NCBI GenBank assembly: GCA_043739385.1
Contig: JAYUED010000184.1
Coordinates: forward strand, 1-64,000
DNA from: Defluviibacillus sp043739385
GTDB lineage: Bacteria; Pseudomonadota; Gammaproteobacteria; Burkholderiales; Burkholderiaceae_C
Direction: 5' to 3'
Length of the DNA stretch: 64,000 nucleotides
The notes under the pieces: generated by a model
What the model saw: only the letters and a program-made list of their open reading frames with translations
Told to the model about the DNA's origin: nothing
Databases searched by the model: none
Program-made: the position numbers and the translations under genes
Shown: piece by piece, positions 17,699 through 27,046 of the stretch
Layout of the letters: each line of letters begins with the position of its first letter
Position numbering within the stretch: the first letter of the stretch is position 1

Positions 17699-17953
17699 TT
17701 AGCTCAGCGACTCGACCAAATCAATGTACTGCTGCTTCGCTGTAGCGCTGTCCGTGTCTTTTATTGCATTCCATGCGTCCCACTTGGCGCGGCCCACCAT
17801 ATCGCCAAAGCCAGGTTTTTTGTCGGCGTTATCGCCCGCGCTGCTCTGCTTGTACAGTGCATAGAGCTTGAGCAAAGTGGTGTTGTCAGGACGGTCGATG
17901 AGGTTTTGGGAATTGGCTACAGCGGCTTCAAACTGGATGGTCAAGTCGGACAT
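17699..17953 (-). CDS. Acyl-CoA-binding protein (ACBP family)
   Basis: An 84-residue four-helix acyl-CoA-binding protein. Family residues are visible: LLKLYALYKQSSAGDN and FGDMVGRAKWDAWNAIKDT, which hold the Tyr, Lys and Trp that grip the CoA head group. It would buffer long-chain acyl-CoAs in the cytoplasm. The open frame runs back to 18001, but the ATG at 17953 gives the normal length and N-terminus (MSDLTIQFEAAV). The ribosome site is weak. A FadD-type acyl-CoA synthetase lies 1.7 kb away on the other strand, a plausible functional partner. Confidence 0.9.
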   Translation of the reverse strand: MSDLTIQFEAAVANSQNLIDRPDNTTLLKLYALYKQSSAGDNADKKPGFGDMVGRAKWDAWNAIKDTDSATAKQQYIDLVESLS

Positions 17954-18029
17954 GGGGAATCTTGGTAGATGTTGATAAGGGGCTTGAAAGTACAAGTACA
18001 AACAATGGGTAAGACGTGGGAAATCACGC

Positions 18030-18503
18030 TCAAACTGGCACTGCCGTGGTTGACTTCACACGGTCCATCACGAAGCTGGTTTTGCAGTCCTGCACGCTGG
18101 GGTGCTTGAGCAACGACTCCATGATGAAGTGGCTGTAGTGGGCCATGTCGCGTACGACGAGGCGCAGCAAATAGTCCATTTCACCGGTCAGAGCGGCGCA
18201 CTCCACCACCTCGGGCCAGGTTTGAACGCTCGCACGGAACACGTCCATAGGGTTGCGCTTATGGCTGTCAGCATGCTTTTCCAGGCGCACATTGATGTAC
18301 GCGGTGAGGCCCAAGCCAACCGCTTCGGGCTTGACTAAAGCCACGTAGCGGGCGATAACACCTGTTTCTTCGAGTCGCTTGACCCGCCGCAGCACAGCAC
18401 TGGGGGACAGGCCAATGCGTTCGGAAATATGGTCATAGGTGGCGCGGCCATCTTCTTGCAAGGCGCGCAGGATATGGCGATCTAGCTTGTCGAGTGCTTC
18501 CAT
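18030..18503 (-). CDS. Lrp/AsnC family transcriptional regulator
   Basis: A 157-residue Lrp/AsnC regulator. The N-terminal AsnC helix-turn-helix (LDKLDRHILRALQEDGRATY, then SERIGLSPSAVLRRVKRLEE) is followed by the RAM ligand-binding domain (about 70-150, with VVECAALTGEMDYLLRLVV). It is divergent from phenylalanine 4-monooxygenase across a 115-bp gap, so it probably senses an aromatic amino acid and controls that gene as well as itself. The ligand is inference from position. Confidence 0.93.
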   Translation of the reverse strand: MEALDKLDRHILRALQEDGRATYDHISERIGLSPSAVLRRVKRLEETGVIARYVALVKPEAVGLGLTAYINVRLEKHADSHKRNPMDVFRASVQTWPEVVECAALTGEMDYLLRLVVRDMAHYSHFIMESLLKHPSVQDCKTSFVMDRVKSTTAVPV

Positions 18504-18618
18504 GATTTTATTTTTGCAGGTTTAAGGCGTTGAGAGGAAATATAGCGCTTTAATTTGCAAAAAAATTGATTCCGCACGCGACTACAGTCAAGTAAGACTA
18601 TTCAAACTGGAGCACAGC

Positions 18619-19491
18619 ATGGCGACCAAACCCGTGACCCTATCCGTTGTACCCGCTGTGTACGGAGCCTCAGACCGTCCACCCCGTGGCGACTACAGCC
18701 GCGCAGGTGCCGATTACACCTGCTCGCAAAACTACGCGGCCTACACCGAGGCCGACCACGCCACTTACCGCCAGTTGTACGCTCGGCAAGCGGCCTTGCT
18801 GCCAGACTTAGCGTGTGACGAGTTCATCGCAGCCCTGCCATCGCTGGGAGCGAGCGACCGGATTCCACGCTTTGAGGCAGTCAACGAGCGGCTGATGAAA
18901 GCGACCGGCTGGGAAATTGTTACCGTGCCAGGGCTGATTCCCGAGTTACCGTTTTTTTCACTTCTGGCCAACCGAAAATTCCCGGTGACGGACTGGATTC
19001 GTACCCCGGCTGAGCTGGATTACATTGTCGAGCCCGATGTATTCCACGATCTGTTTGGTCATGTGCCGATGCTGTTCAATCCCGTGCTAGCCGACTACGT
19101 ACAGCGCTACGGCCAGGGCGGGGTCAAGGCCCATGCGCTAGGGGCGTGCGAACAATTGTCACGGCTGTACTGGTACACGATTGAGTTTGGTCTGATTCGA
19201 CAGAAAGGTCGGACTCCAGGCTTGCGGGCTTATGGCGCGGGCATCCTCAGCTCCAAAGGCGAAATGGCCTTTGCTGTACGCGACCCTTCCCCCTTGCGTT
19301 TGCCATTGACCTTAGAGCGAGCAATGCGTACGCGCTACAAGATTGATACCTTCCAGCAGAATTACTTTGTGATTGACAGCTTCGAGCAGCTGTTTGACCT
19401 GACAGCGGCAGACTTCACCAGGCTATACCAAGATTTGGCGCTGTTGCCGGAGATTCAGCCTGGGGTACTGCAAGCTGGAGAGGTGGTTTAA
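18619..19491 (+). CDS. phhA: Phenylalanine 4-monooxygenase
   Basis: A 290-residue monomeric, pterin-dependent phenylalanine hydroxylase (Phe to Tyr). The iron ligands are seen as His143 and His148 in FHDLFGHVP and Glu189 in WYTIEFGL. The spacing of 5 and 41 matches the bacterial enzyme from Chromobacterium. The N-terminal regulatory domain of animal enzymes is absent, as expected. A GGAG ribosome site sits 6 nt before the ATG. No pterin-4a-carbinolamine dehydratase (phhB) is adjacent, so cofactor recycling must be encoded elsewhere. The divergent Lrp-type gene is the likely regulator. Confidence 0.95.
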   Translation: MATKPVTLSVVPAVYGASDRPPRGDYSRAGADYTCSQNYAAYTEADHATYRQLYARQAALLPDLACDEFIAALPSLGASDRIPRFEAVNERLMKATGWEIVTVPGLIPELPFFSLLANRKFPVTDWIRTPAELDYIVEPDVFHDLFGHVPMLFNPVLADYVQRYGQGGVKAHALGACEQLSRLYWYTIEFGLIRQKGRTPGLRAYGAGILSSKGEMAFAVRDPSPLRLPLTLERAMRTRYKIDTFQQNYFVIDSFEQLFDLTAADFTRLYQDLALLPEIQPGVLQAGEVV

Positions 19492-19605
19492 CGCTAAAGT
19501 ATCTGCCACTTAGCCTGTAAGTCAGAGTTGCAACGCATCTTTGGACAAGCCCCTTAACGGCAGCACTCCGCCAAGCCTCACAATCGGTGCCAAAGGAGAC
19601 ATTCC

Positions 19606-21291
19606 ATGGACAGGTTTTGGCTAAAGAGTTACCCGGCTGAGGTGCCGCACGAGATTAACCCCGAGCAGTACCGCTCACTGGGGCAGTTGTTTGACGAGTC
19701 GTTCAGCAAAAATGCGAACCGCCCCTTTTCGGTTTGCATGGAACGCCGGATGAGCTATGGCGAGTTAGACGAGCGCTCTACCGCCATCGGCGTTTGGCTG
19801 CAAAGTCTGGACCTGCCAGCAAACGCCCGTATTGCGCTGATGCTTCCCAATATCCCACAGTTCCCCGTCAGCATGACCGGCATCTTGCGCGCTGGCTTCA
19901 CTTGCGTAAATGTGAATCCGCTGTACACGCCCCGCGAGCTGGAGCACCAACTGAAGGACTCTGGCGCCACAGTCATCATTATTTTGGAAAACTTTGCCAG
20001 TACGCTGGCAGAGGTGGTTGGCAACACGCAGATCAAACAAGTGGTGATGGCATCGATGGGCGATTTGCTGGGCGGTGCCTACGGCCATTGGATTACGTTC
20101 GCCGTGCGCCATGTGGCAAAGATGGTGCCGCCATACAAGCTATCGCTGGACAATGGCCTGAAGGTGACAACGTTCAAGCACGCGATGTCAGCCGGTATGC
20201 ACAAATCACTGAAGCCCGCCAATAGCACCCTCGATTCGATTGCTTTTTTGCAGTACACCGGCGGCACCACAGGCCTCTCAAAGGGTGCAGTATTGACGCA
20301 TCGGTGCATCGTAGCCGCAATTTTGCAAGCGGAGGCGTGGTTCACTCCTGCTCTGAAAAAAGCTGGCGATGTGACAAAAATCAACAGCATTGCGGCGTTG
20401 CCGCTCTACCATATCTTCGCACTGACGCTCTGCCTATTAGCGATACGCCAAGGCTCATCACTGACGCTGATACCCAACCCGCGTGACTTTGGCAAGTTCA
20501 TCGAGGTGCTGAAAAAAAGGCCGTTCCATATGTTGCCGGCGGTGAATACGTTGTTCAATGCGTTGTTGCAGCATCCCGAGTTCAAAACCCTGGACTTTTC
20601 AACACTCTACGTTTCACAAGCGGGGGGTATGGCGGCATCAGAAGGTACAGCCAAAGCCTGGCTTGCCACCACGGACTGCGCTATGGTCGAGGGCTGGGGC
20701 ATGAGTGAAACCTGCGCTATTGGCACTAACAATCCGGTCACGAACAAGGATTTCACCGGTACGATTGGCCTGCCTTTGCCCAGCATTGACATTGCCATCC
20801 TGGACGACGACGGTAAATCCGTGCCTAACGGTGCGCCCGGTGAAATAGCCATCCGTGGCCCGAACGTCATGACGGGCTACTACAACCAGCCCGAAGAAAA
20901 CGCTAAGGCCTTTACCGCCGATGGCTTTTTGCGTACTGGGGATATTGGCATCATGGACGCACGCGGCTACACCAAAATCGTAGATCGCAAGAAAGACATG
21001 ATCATTGTGAGCGGCTTTAACGTCTTCCCTAACGAGCTGGAAAATGTGATTTCGCTGTGCCCTGGCGTGGTGGAATGCGCGGTGATTGGCATACCCGATG
21101 AAAAGCAGGGCGAGGCGATCAAGGCATTTGTGGTCAAGAATGACCCAGGGTTGTCAGAAGACGACGTAGCGCGCTTTTGCCAAGATAAGTTGACGGGCTA
21201 CAAACGGCCAAAGCACATTGAGTTTCGTGATTCACTGCCAAAAACCAACGTAGGGAAGATATTGCGGCGTGAGCTGCGACCCGTAAAGTGA
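19606..21291 (+). CDS. fadD: Long-chain fatty acid-CoA ligase
   Basis: A 561-residue adenylate-forming long-chain acyl-CoA synthetase of FadD type. The AMP-binding P-loop YTGGTTGLSKGA (217-228), the GWGMSETC motif, the YYNQPEENAKAF region, GFLRTGDIG and the C-terminal DRKKDMIIVSGFNVFPNE hinge are all present, as is the catalytic lysine region near the end (KTNVGKILRREL). AAGGAGA precedes the ATG at good spacing. It activates free fatty acids for beta-oxidation at the inner membrane. Confidence 0.94.
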   Translation: MDRFWLKSYPAEVPHEINPEQYRSLGQLFDESFSKNANRPFSVCMERRMSYGELDERSTAIGVWLQSLDLPANARIALMLPNIPQFPVSMTGILRAGFTCVNVNPLYTPRELEHQLKDSGATVIIILENFASTLAEVVGNTQIKQVVMASMGDLLGGAYGHWITFAVRHVAKMVPPYKLSLDNGLKVTTFKHAMSAGMHKSLKPANSTLDSIAFLQYTGGTTGLSKGAVLTHRCIVAAILQAEAWFTPALKKAGDVTKINSIAALPLYHIFALTLCLLAIRQGSSLTLIPNPRDFGKFIEVLKKRPFHMLPAVNTLFNALLQHPEFKTLDFSTLYVSQAGGMAASEGTAKAWLATTDCAMVEGWGMSETCAIGTNNPVTNKDFTGTIGLPLPSIDIAILDDDGKSVPNGAPGEIAIRGPNVMTGYYNQPEENAKAFTADGFLRTGDIGIMDARGYTKIVDRKKDMIIVSGFNVFPNELENVISLCPGVVECAVIGIPDEKQGEAIKAFVVKNDPGLSEDDVARFCQDKLTGYKRPKHIEFRDSLPKTNVGKILRRELRPVK

Positions 21292-21321
21292 AGCTTTAAA
21301 CTTCATTTTTCATAGCATACT

Positions 21322-22242
21322 ATGCATAATGATATTGCACTACCGTCAGGAATTACGGTTATAGAACGCGGCTGGCTGTCGGCCAACAACATTCTGCTGG
21401 TTGGCGAGAAAACAGCCATCGTCGACAGTGGATACGCCACCCATGCCCCGCAAACTATCGCCCTTATCGAAGCAGCGTTGAACGGGCGACCACTCGACTT
21501 GCTGCTCAATACCCATTTGCACAGTGATCATTGTGGTGGAAATGCAGCGCTGCAAGCACGCTATCCAGAAGTACAAACTTGGGTTCCACCTGGTCATGCA
21601 GCGCTGGTGCAGGATTGGGATCCTGTAGGCCTAAGCTACACACCGACGGGTCAGCAATGCCCTCGCTTTAAGCTGAATGACGTACTTCAACCGGATACAG
21701 ACGTGCAATTGGGTGCACTGACCTGGCAGATCCACGCGGCCCCTGGACACGACCCGCATTCTGTGGTTCTATTCCAGCCCGACCACCGGATTTTGATTTC
21801 TGCGGATGCGCTGTGGGAGCGAGGCTTTGGCGTGGTGTTTCCCGAATTAGACGGTGAACAGGCATTTGCAGAGGTTGGCGCGACGCTGGATTTGATCGAG
21901 CGCTTAGCTCCGCACACCATCATTCCTGGCCATGGCAGTGTGTTCACTGATGTGGGCACATCCCTTGCGTATGCACGCCACCGTCTGCATGGTTTTATAC
22001 ATGACCCTAAAAAGCACGTCATCCATGCTGGCAAAGTACTGCTGAAATTCAAACTGCTAGAGTTACAGCGCATCCCCTTGGTACAACTTTTAGAATGGGC
22101 TTGCCAAACGACAATGATGACATCCATGCACCGCAACTACTTCTCAGCACTAACGCTGCACGACTGGATTAAGCAGTTGGCAGATTCACTGGTCGCTGTA
22201 GGTGCTGCGGCGCTGGAAGACGGCAATATGGTTAACACGTAA
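21322..22242 (+). CDS. MBL fold metallo-hydrolase
   Basis: A 306-residue metallo-beta-lactamase-fold hydrolase. The zinc motif THLHSDHCGG (64-73, HxHxDH) is intact, followed by AAPGHDPHS, LISADALWE and IIPGHGS, which hold the remaining ligands. A C-terminal helical extension after about residue 215 is like that of the LACTB2 group of MBL proteins. The gene lies 30 bp after fadD and may be cotranscribed. The substrate is not known; thioester or lactone hydrolysis is possible. Confidence 0.9.
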   Translation: MHNDIALPSGITVIERGWLSANNILLVGEKTAIVDSGYATHAPQTIALIEAALNGRPLDLLLNTHLHSDHCGGNAALQARYPEVQTWVPPGHAALVQDWDPVGLSYTPTGQQCPRFKLNDVLQPDTDVQLGALTWQIHAAPGHDPHSVVLFQPDHRILISADALWERGFGVVFPELDGEQAFAEVGATLDLIERLAPHTIIPGHGSVFTDVGTSLAYARHRLHGFIHDPKKHVIHAGKVLLKFKLLELQRIPLVQLLEWACQTTMMTSMHRNYFSALTLHDWIKQLADSLVAVGAAALEDGNMVNT

Positions 22243-22275
22243 TTTCGAATTGACTGCTTCGGCATATTCAGTGGT

Positions 22276-23271
22276 ATGTTTTTAGTCCTTACCCCAACCC
22301 GCGTTGTATCTCACAATCCCAGCCGCCTGCGCTCCCATGGGAGACGTTGGATTCTCGGATTTTTACCTTTACTGTGCGGCCTTGTTGCTTCACCAGCAAC
22401 TCACGCAGCCATGGATGCCAACAGCGCGTCGGATTTGATGACGAAATACGATACGTTGACTGAGCAGCTTAGCCACAACAACTATCAACGCCCCCTGTAT
22501 TTGGAATCCAGTGAATCATCCAACGGCTTGAAAGGTGATATTTACGCTGTTGTGGAATTTCCATTTGCGGCTGTAGACGCAGCACTGAATGGCCCTGCCC
22601 ACTGGTGCGAGGCTATGATTCTGCACATTAACAACCGGCAATGCCAAGTCTCTCAAGCAGGTGGAAACACCGGAGTGTTGACCCTCAGCGTGGTTCGTAA
22701 GTACGATCAACCGCTCGCTCAGGCCTTTCGTTTGCCTTTTGTTTACAGCAAAGAGCCGAGCACTTCAGGCTACTTTGCAGCACGGCTCAGCGCTGACAGT
22801 GGCCCTCTGGGCACCAGCAACCATCAAATCCTACTGGAAGCAATTCCGTTGCCAGGCAAGCGCAGTTTTCTACATTTTGCGTACTCCTACGAGTCCAACT
22901 TTATCGCCCAAGCAGCCATGTCAGCCTATTTGGCAACGTTTGGCAGCAGCAAGGTTGGGTTCACTGTTGTAGCTATGGACGCTATACCTAGTGATTCAAA
23001 CGCAGAATTCACCCGTGAAACTAAAGCGGAACCCAATTACATCCGAGGGATGCGAGGCCTGATGGAACGCAACGCCATGCGCTACTACCTGGCCATAGAC
23101 GCCTACCTCGCCAATGTCACGACACCCTCTACTGAGCAGCAATTGGACAAACGCTTGAACAGCTGGTTCACCCAGGCTGAGCGATACCCCAAACAATTGC
23201 ATGAAATAGACCGCGCGATCTACCTTCGTTTAAAACATGAAGATTATTCCGTCATGCATTCAAACCCCTGA
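22276..23271 (+). CDS. Exported protein of unknown function
   Basis: A 331-residue protein I do not recognise. The N-terminus (about 1-45) is a long export signal: basic residues RLRSHGRRW, a hydrophobic core ILGFLPLLCGLVA, and a likely cleavage after THAA. The mature part has four spaced cysteines at most and a repeated-looking hydrophobic/aromatic pattern such as YLAIDAYLA. It starts 33 bp after the MBL gene and ends just before a bidirectional terminator, suggesting it is the last gene of the fadD-MBL unit. A role in envelope lipid handling is a guess from position only. Confidence 0.6.
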   Translation: MFLVLTPTRVVSHNPSRLRSHGRRWILGFLPLLCGLVASPATHAAMDANSASDLMTKYDTLTEQLSHNNYQRPLYLESSESSNGLKGDIYAVVEFPFAAVDAALNGPAHWCEAMILHINNRQCQVSQAGGNTGVLTLSVVRKYDQPLAQAFRLPFVYSKEPSTSGYFAARLSADSGPLGTSNHQILLEAIPLPGKRSFLHFAYSYESNFIAQAAMSAYLATFGSSKVGFTVVAMDAIPSDSNAEFTRETKAEPNYIRGMRGLMERNAMRYYLAIDAYLANVTTPSTEQQLDKRLNSWFTQAERYPKQLHEIDRAIYLRLKHEDYSVMHSNP

Positions 23272-23343
23272 ACGTAGACAGTAGTTGACAGTGAGCAAGC
23301 GGCACTGATAGCGTAGCCAATGGTAGAAATAAATGTTCAGACG

Positions 23344-23371
23344 AAAAAAAGCCTACTCTCGTAGGCTTTTT
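23344..23371. terminator. Bidirectional rho-independent terminator
   Basis: A perfect hairpin: GCCTAC, loop TCTC, GTAGGC, flanked by seven A on the left and five T on the right. It can stop transcripts from both sides. It lies between the rightward exported-protein gene and the leftward tRNA/ribosomal operon. Confidence 0.93.
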
Positions 23372-23393
23372 AAACAGTTTGACACTGTTATGT

Positions 23394-23470
<77 letters not shown>

Positions 23471-23497
23471 GTATTTTTATAGTATAACCTATTTTTC

Positions 23498-23887
23498 TTA
23501 GGCAGCGTCAACTATTTCAGTTTTATCTGCACCGCGGTCTACCAATTCAACCAAGGCCATAGGAGCGTTATCACCCACGCGGAAACCCATTTTTAAAATA
23601 CGGGTGTAACCACCTGGACGCGCAGCAAAGCGTGGACCCAGATCTGCGAACAATTTCACAACGTTGTCGCGGTTACGCAAGCGATCAAATGCCAAACGCT
23701 TGTGGGCCAAGGTATTTTCTTTGGCTAAAGTAATCATTGGCTCAACCACACGACGCAGCTCTTTGGCTTTAGGCAGTGTAGTCTTGATGACTTCATGCTC
23801 AATGAGAGAGTTCATCATATTGCGCAACATCGCGAGGCGGTGTGAGCTGGTGCGGTTAAGTTTACGAAGTCCGTGTCCGTGACGCAT
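23498..23887 (-). CDS. rplQ: 50S ribosomal protein L17
   Basis: A 129-residue L17. The N-terminal sequence MRHGHGLRKLNRTSSHRLAM and the central LRRVVEPMITLAKE are diagnostic. It is the last protein gene of the alpha operon here, directly after rpoA (102 bp gap), and is followed by the initiator tRNA. Confidence 0.98.
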   Translation of the reverse strand: MRHGHGLRKLNRTSSHRLAMLRNMMNSLIEHEVIKTTLPKAKELRRVVEPMITLAKENTLAHKRLAFDRLRNRDNVVKLFADLGPRFAARPGGYTRILKMGFRVGDNAPMALVELVDRGADKTEIVDAA

Positions 23888-23989
23888 GGTGCTTTTCCTT
23901 TAATTTATTAAACCAGGTGGCCGGATCAGGTACCCCCTGTTGCACTGCCCGACGCTGACCATCAGCATGGGCTAATTTTCGATTATCGC

Positions 23990-24979
23990 TTATCGCTTAT
24001 CAAGACCTACTGGTGGCCAGCTGTCGAGCTTCATGCCCAAAGTCAAGCCACGAGAAGCCAAGACTTCTTTGATTTCATTGAGCGACTTACGACCCAAGTT
24101 AGGGGTCTTAAGCAACTCGTTTTCAGAGCGCTGAATCAGATCGCCGATGTAGTAAATATTTTCGGCTTTCAAGCAATTAGCTGAACGCACAGTTAACTCT
24201 AACTCGTCCACAGGACGTAGCAAGATTGGATCAAACTGGGCATTACCGCGTGGTGCTGGAGCATCAAATGCCGCCAGTTCACTGCCTTCCAATTGGGCAA
24301 AGACAGCCAACTGCTCCACCAAAATCTTGGCAGAAGCGCGCACAGCATCTTCAGCCGTCACGGCACCATTAGTTTCGATTTCCATCACCAACTTATCCAA
24401 GTCGGTACGCTGTTCAACACGAGCGCTTTCAACGGTGTAGCTAACGCGCTTCACAGGAGAGAACGAAGCATCCAGAACAATGCGACCAATCGATTTGGTA
24501 GGCTCATCCGCATAACGGCGCATGGTGCCAGGCACATAACCACGGCCTTTTTCAACCTTGATCTGCATATCCAACTTGCCACCTTGCGACAGATGGGCAA
24601 TTACATGACCAGGGTTAACGATTTCAACGTCGTGCGGTGTTTGGATATCAGCAGCGGTTACTACGCCTTCGCCATCCTTACGGAGGCTTAAAGTGACTTC
24701 ATCGCGATTATGAAGCTTGAATACTACACCCTTAAGATTCAAAAGAATGTTGACCACATCTTCTTGAACACCGTCAATAGACGAGTACTCATGCAGAACA
24801 CCAGCAATGGTGACTTCAGTTGCGGCATAGCCGACCATAGAAGACAACAAAACACGGCGTAGGGCATTACCAAGCGTATGACCGTAGCCACGCTCAAAAG
24901 GCTCCAAAGTCACTTTAGCACGGAGGGCAGTCACGTGCTCAACGTTAATGGCTTTGGGTTTCAGCAAATTGGTTTGCAT
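23990..24979 (-). CDS. rpoA: RNA polymerase alpha subunit
   Basis: A 329-residue alpha subunit. The N-terminal dimerisation/assembly domain (about 1-230, with PFERGYGHTLGNALRRVLLSS split over residues 27-47) is followed by a linker and the C-terminal domain (about 250-315). The latter includes VRSANCLKAENI and NLGRKSLNEIKEVL, the UP-element- and activator-contact surface. Usual proteobacterial length and operon position between rpsD and rplQ. Confidence 0.98.
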   Translation of the reverse strand: MQTNLLKPKAINVEHVTALRAKVTLEPFERGYGHTLGNALRRVLLSSMVGYAATEVTIAGVLHEYSSIDGVQEDVVNILLNLKGVVFKLHNRDEVTLSLRKDGEGVVTAADIQTPHDVEIVNPGHVIAHLSQGGKLDMQIKVEKGRGYVPGTMRRYADEPTKSIGRIVLDASFSPVKRVSYTVESARVEQRTDLDKLVMEIETNGAVTAEDAVRASAKILVEQLAVFAQLEGSELAAFDAPAPRGNAQFDPILLRPVDELELTVRSANCLKAENIYYIGDLIQRSENELLKTPNLGRKSLNEIKEVLASRGLTLGMKLDSWPPVGLDKR

Positions 24980-25084
24980 GCAAGTTTCCTGTCAATACCC
25001 CCGGCTCGTTACACCGGTAAGGCTGGTGGAGTATCGACGGAGCGTGCAGGCTTTTGTCGATACGAATTCGATGAAAATTGACAA

Positions 25085-25708
25085 TTAACGCGAGTACAAC
25101 TCGACGATCAGCGACTCATTGATGTCGGCAGCAAATTCATCACGGTCAGGAACCTTTTTGAAGGTGCCTTCACTCTTAGCGAGATTGACTTCAACCCAAG
25201 CAGGTATACCCACTTGCTGAGCCAGCTGCAATGCTTCAACCACACGACCTTGAGCTTTTGACTTGTCACGGACAGCGATAACATCACCAGTCTTCACCAT
25301 GAAAGACGGAATGTTCACTAACTGACCATTAACGGTAATCGCTTTGTGCGAAACCAGTTGACGTGCTTCAGCGCGCGTAGAGCCAAAGCCCATGCGATAA
25401 ACAACGTTGTCCAAGCGCGACTCTAAAATGAACAGTAAATTTGCGCCTGTGTTGCCTTTGCGGCGGTCAGCTTCTGCAAAGTAGCGGCGGAACTGACGCT
25501 CCAACACGCCATACATACGCTTGACTTTTTGCTTTTCACGCAATTGCAAACCAAAATCAGACGTGCGCGACCCGGAGGTACGACCATGTTGACCAGGTTT
25601 AGAGTCAAATTTAGCCTTGTCGCTGATTGAACGACGAGCGCTCTTCAAGAACAAGTCAGTGCCTTCACGGCGTGAGAGTTTGGCTTTAGGGCCTAGGTAA
25701 CGTGCCAC
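25085..25708 (-). CDS. rpsD: 30S ribosomal protein S4
   Basis: A 207-residue S4 beginning MARYLGPKAKLSRREGTDL, with the S4 RNA-binding domain near residues 95-160 (ESRLDNVVYRMGFGSTRAEA). It is the zinc-free form lacking the N-terminal Cys cluster. In the family S4 can repress its own operon by binding the leader; whether that applies here cannot be seen. Confidence 0.98.
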   Translation of the reverse strand: MARYLGPKAKLSRREGTDLFLKSARRSISDKAKFDSKPGQHGRTSGSRTSDFGLQLREKQKVKRMYGVLERQFRRYFAEADRRKGNTGANLLFILESRLDNVVYRMGFGSTRAEARQLVSHKAITVNGQLVNIPSFMVKTGDVIAVRDKSKAQGRVVEALQLAQQVGIPAWVEVNLAKSEGTFKKVPDRDEFAADINESLIVELYSR

Positions 25709-25844
25709 GTGAAAATCCTTTTAATCATCTGCTGCAAAAAATGCAGGAGCCACTCACAATAAATATGAATGGCGGTGGGCTTATGGAAAACTGGACATTA
25801 ATTCACAGAAGCATTTATGCAATGCCCTGTAAATCTCAGTGCAA

Positions 25845-26249
25845 TTAGATACGACGACGTTTTTGAGGACGGCAACCGTTGTGCGGTACTGGTGTCACAT
25901 CTGCAATCGACGTGATACGAATACCTAAGGCACCAAGTGCGCGAACTGAAGATTCACGACCTGGGCCTGGACCTTTAATCTCAACATCCAGATTTTTGAT
26001 ACCTTGCTCAATTGCGGCACGACCTGCAACTTCTGAAGCCACTTGAGCAGCAAAAGGTGTTGATTTACGTGAGCCTTTGAAACCTTGGCCACCAGAAGAG
26101 GCCCAAGACAAAGCATTACCTTGACGGTCAGTGATGGTGATGATCGTGTTATTGAACGAAGCGTGCACGTGTGCTACGCCATCGGCCACATTTTTACGAA
26201 CTTTTTTGCGTACACGCTGTGACGCATTATTAGAGGGAGCTTTTGCCAT
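25845..26249 (-). CDS. rpsK: 30S ribosomal protein S11
   Basis: A 134-residue S11 with the conserved HASFNNTIITITDRQGN and GPGPGRESSVRAL segments and the basic C-terminus NGCRPQKRRRI. It lies between rpsM (18 bp) and rpsD (136 bp). The rpsK-rpsD gap is longer than the others and shows no gene. Confidence 0.98.
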   Translation of the reverse strand: MAKAPSNNASQRVRKKVRKNVADGVAHVHASFNNTIITITDRQGNALSWASSGGQGFKGSRKSTPFAAQVASEVAGRAAIEQGIKNLDVEIKGPGPGRESSVRALGALGIRITSIADVTPVPHNGCRPQKRRRI

Positions 26250-26267
26250 GATGGTCTACTCTAGTCC

Positions 26268-26633
26268 TTATTTCTTCAATGCCGCCGCAGCTTTGCGTGG
26301 ACCCTTACGAGTCCGTGCATTAGTGCGTGTGCGCTGACCGCGCATAGGCAGACCACGACGGTGGCGAAAGCCACGGTAGCAGCCAATGTCCATCAAACGC
26401 TTGATGTTCATTGTGGTTTCGCGACGCAAATCACCTTCGATGGTGAATTTTGCAATTTCGTCGCGCAGCTTTTCGAGATCACCGTCAGTCAGATCTTTGA
26501 TCTTCTTGACATAGGCGATACCGCTGGCTTCACAAATCTTGCGAGCGCGGGTACGACCAATACCAAAAATAGCGGTCAGGCCAATCTCAGCGTGCTGATG
26601 CTGCGGAATGTTAATGCCAGCAATACGTGCCAT
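26268..26633 (-). CDS. rpsM: 30S ribosomal protein S13
   Basis: A 121-residue S13 starting MARIAGINIPQHQHAEI, with the helix-hairpin-helix region FGIGRTRARKICEASGI and the basic C-terminal tail GQRTRTNARTRKG that contacts P-site tRNA. It follows rpmJ. Confidence 0.98.
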   Translation of the reverse strand: MARIAGINIPQHQHAEIGLTAIFGIGRTRARKICEASGIAYVKKIKDLTDGDLEKLRDEIAKFTIEGDLRRETTMNIKRLMDIGCYRGFRHRRGLPMRGQRTRTNARTRKGPRKAAAALKK

Positions 26634-26655
26634 ATTCGTCCTATAAACTAATTAA

Positions 26656-26769
26656 TCAGCCTTGGCGCTGTTTGTGCCGTGGATCGGTACAAATAACGCG
26701 GACCACACCTTTACGGCGAATAACTTTGCAGTTACGGCAAATTGCCTTTACCGAAGCCGAAACTCTCAT
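26656..26769 (-). CDS. rpmJ: 50S ribosomal protein L36
   Basis: A 37-residue L36 read directly from the minus strand: MRVSASVKAICRNCKVIRRK followed by GVVRVICTDPRHKQRQG and a TGA. It is the zinc-binding (C+) form, with the Cys-x2-Cys pair, a third Cys and a His. A strong TAGGAGA ribosome site precedes the ATG. It sits in its standard place between infA and rpsM. Confidence 0.97.
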   Translation of the reverse strand: MRVSASVKAICRNCKVIRRKGVVRVICTDPRHKQRQG

Positions 26770-26821
26770 GCCTATCTCCTAAAACTCTTAATAACAATAG
26801 TCTGTGTAAACTGAGCCAATA

Positions 26822-27040
26822 TCACTTGGCTCGGAACACAATTCTGGCGCGGCTAAGGTCATAGGGTGTCAACTCTACGGTGACTTTATCACCCGGAAGA
26901 ATGCGGATGTAGTGCATACGCATTTTTCCAGAAATGTGACCCAAGACCACATGACCATTTTCTAATTTAACTCGAAAAGTTGCATTGGGTAGGTTTTCCA
27001 AAACCTCACCCTGCATCTGAATGACATCGTCTTTTGACAT
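26822..27040 (-). CDS. infA: Translation initiation factor IF-1
   Basis: A 72-residue IF-1, a single S1-like OB fold: MSKDDVIQMQGEVLENLPNA at the start and HISGKMRMHYIRILPGDKV in the middle. Placement between secY and rpmJ is typical of beta-proteobacterial spc operons. The start lies 6 bp after the secY stop. Confidence 0.97.
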   Translation of the reverse strand: MSKDDVIQMQGEVLENLPNATFRVKLENGHVVLGHISGKMRMHYIRILPGDKVTVELTPYDLSRARIVFRAK

Positions 27041-27046
27041 ATCTTA

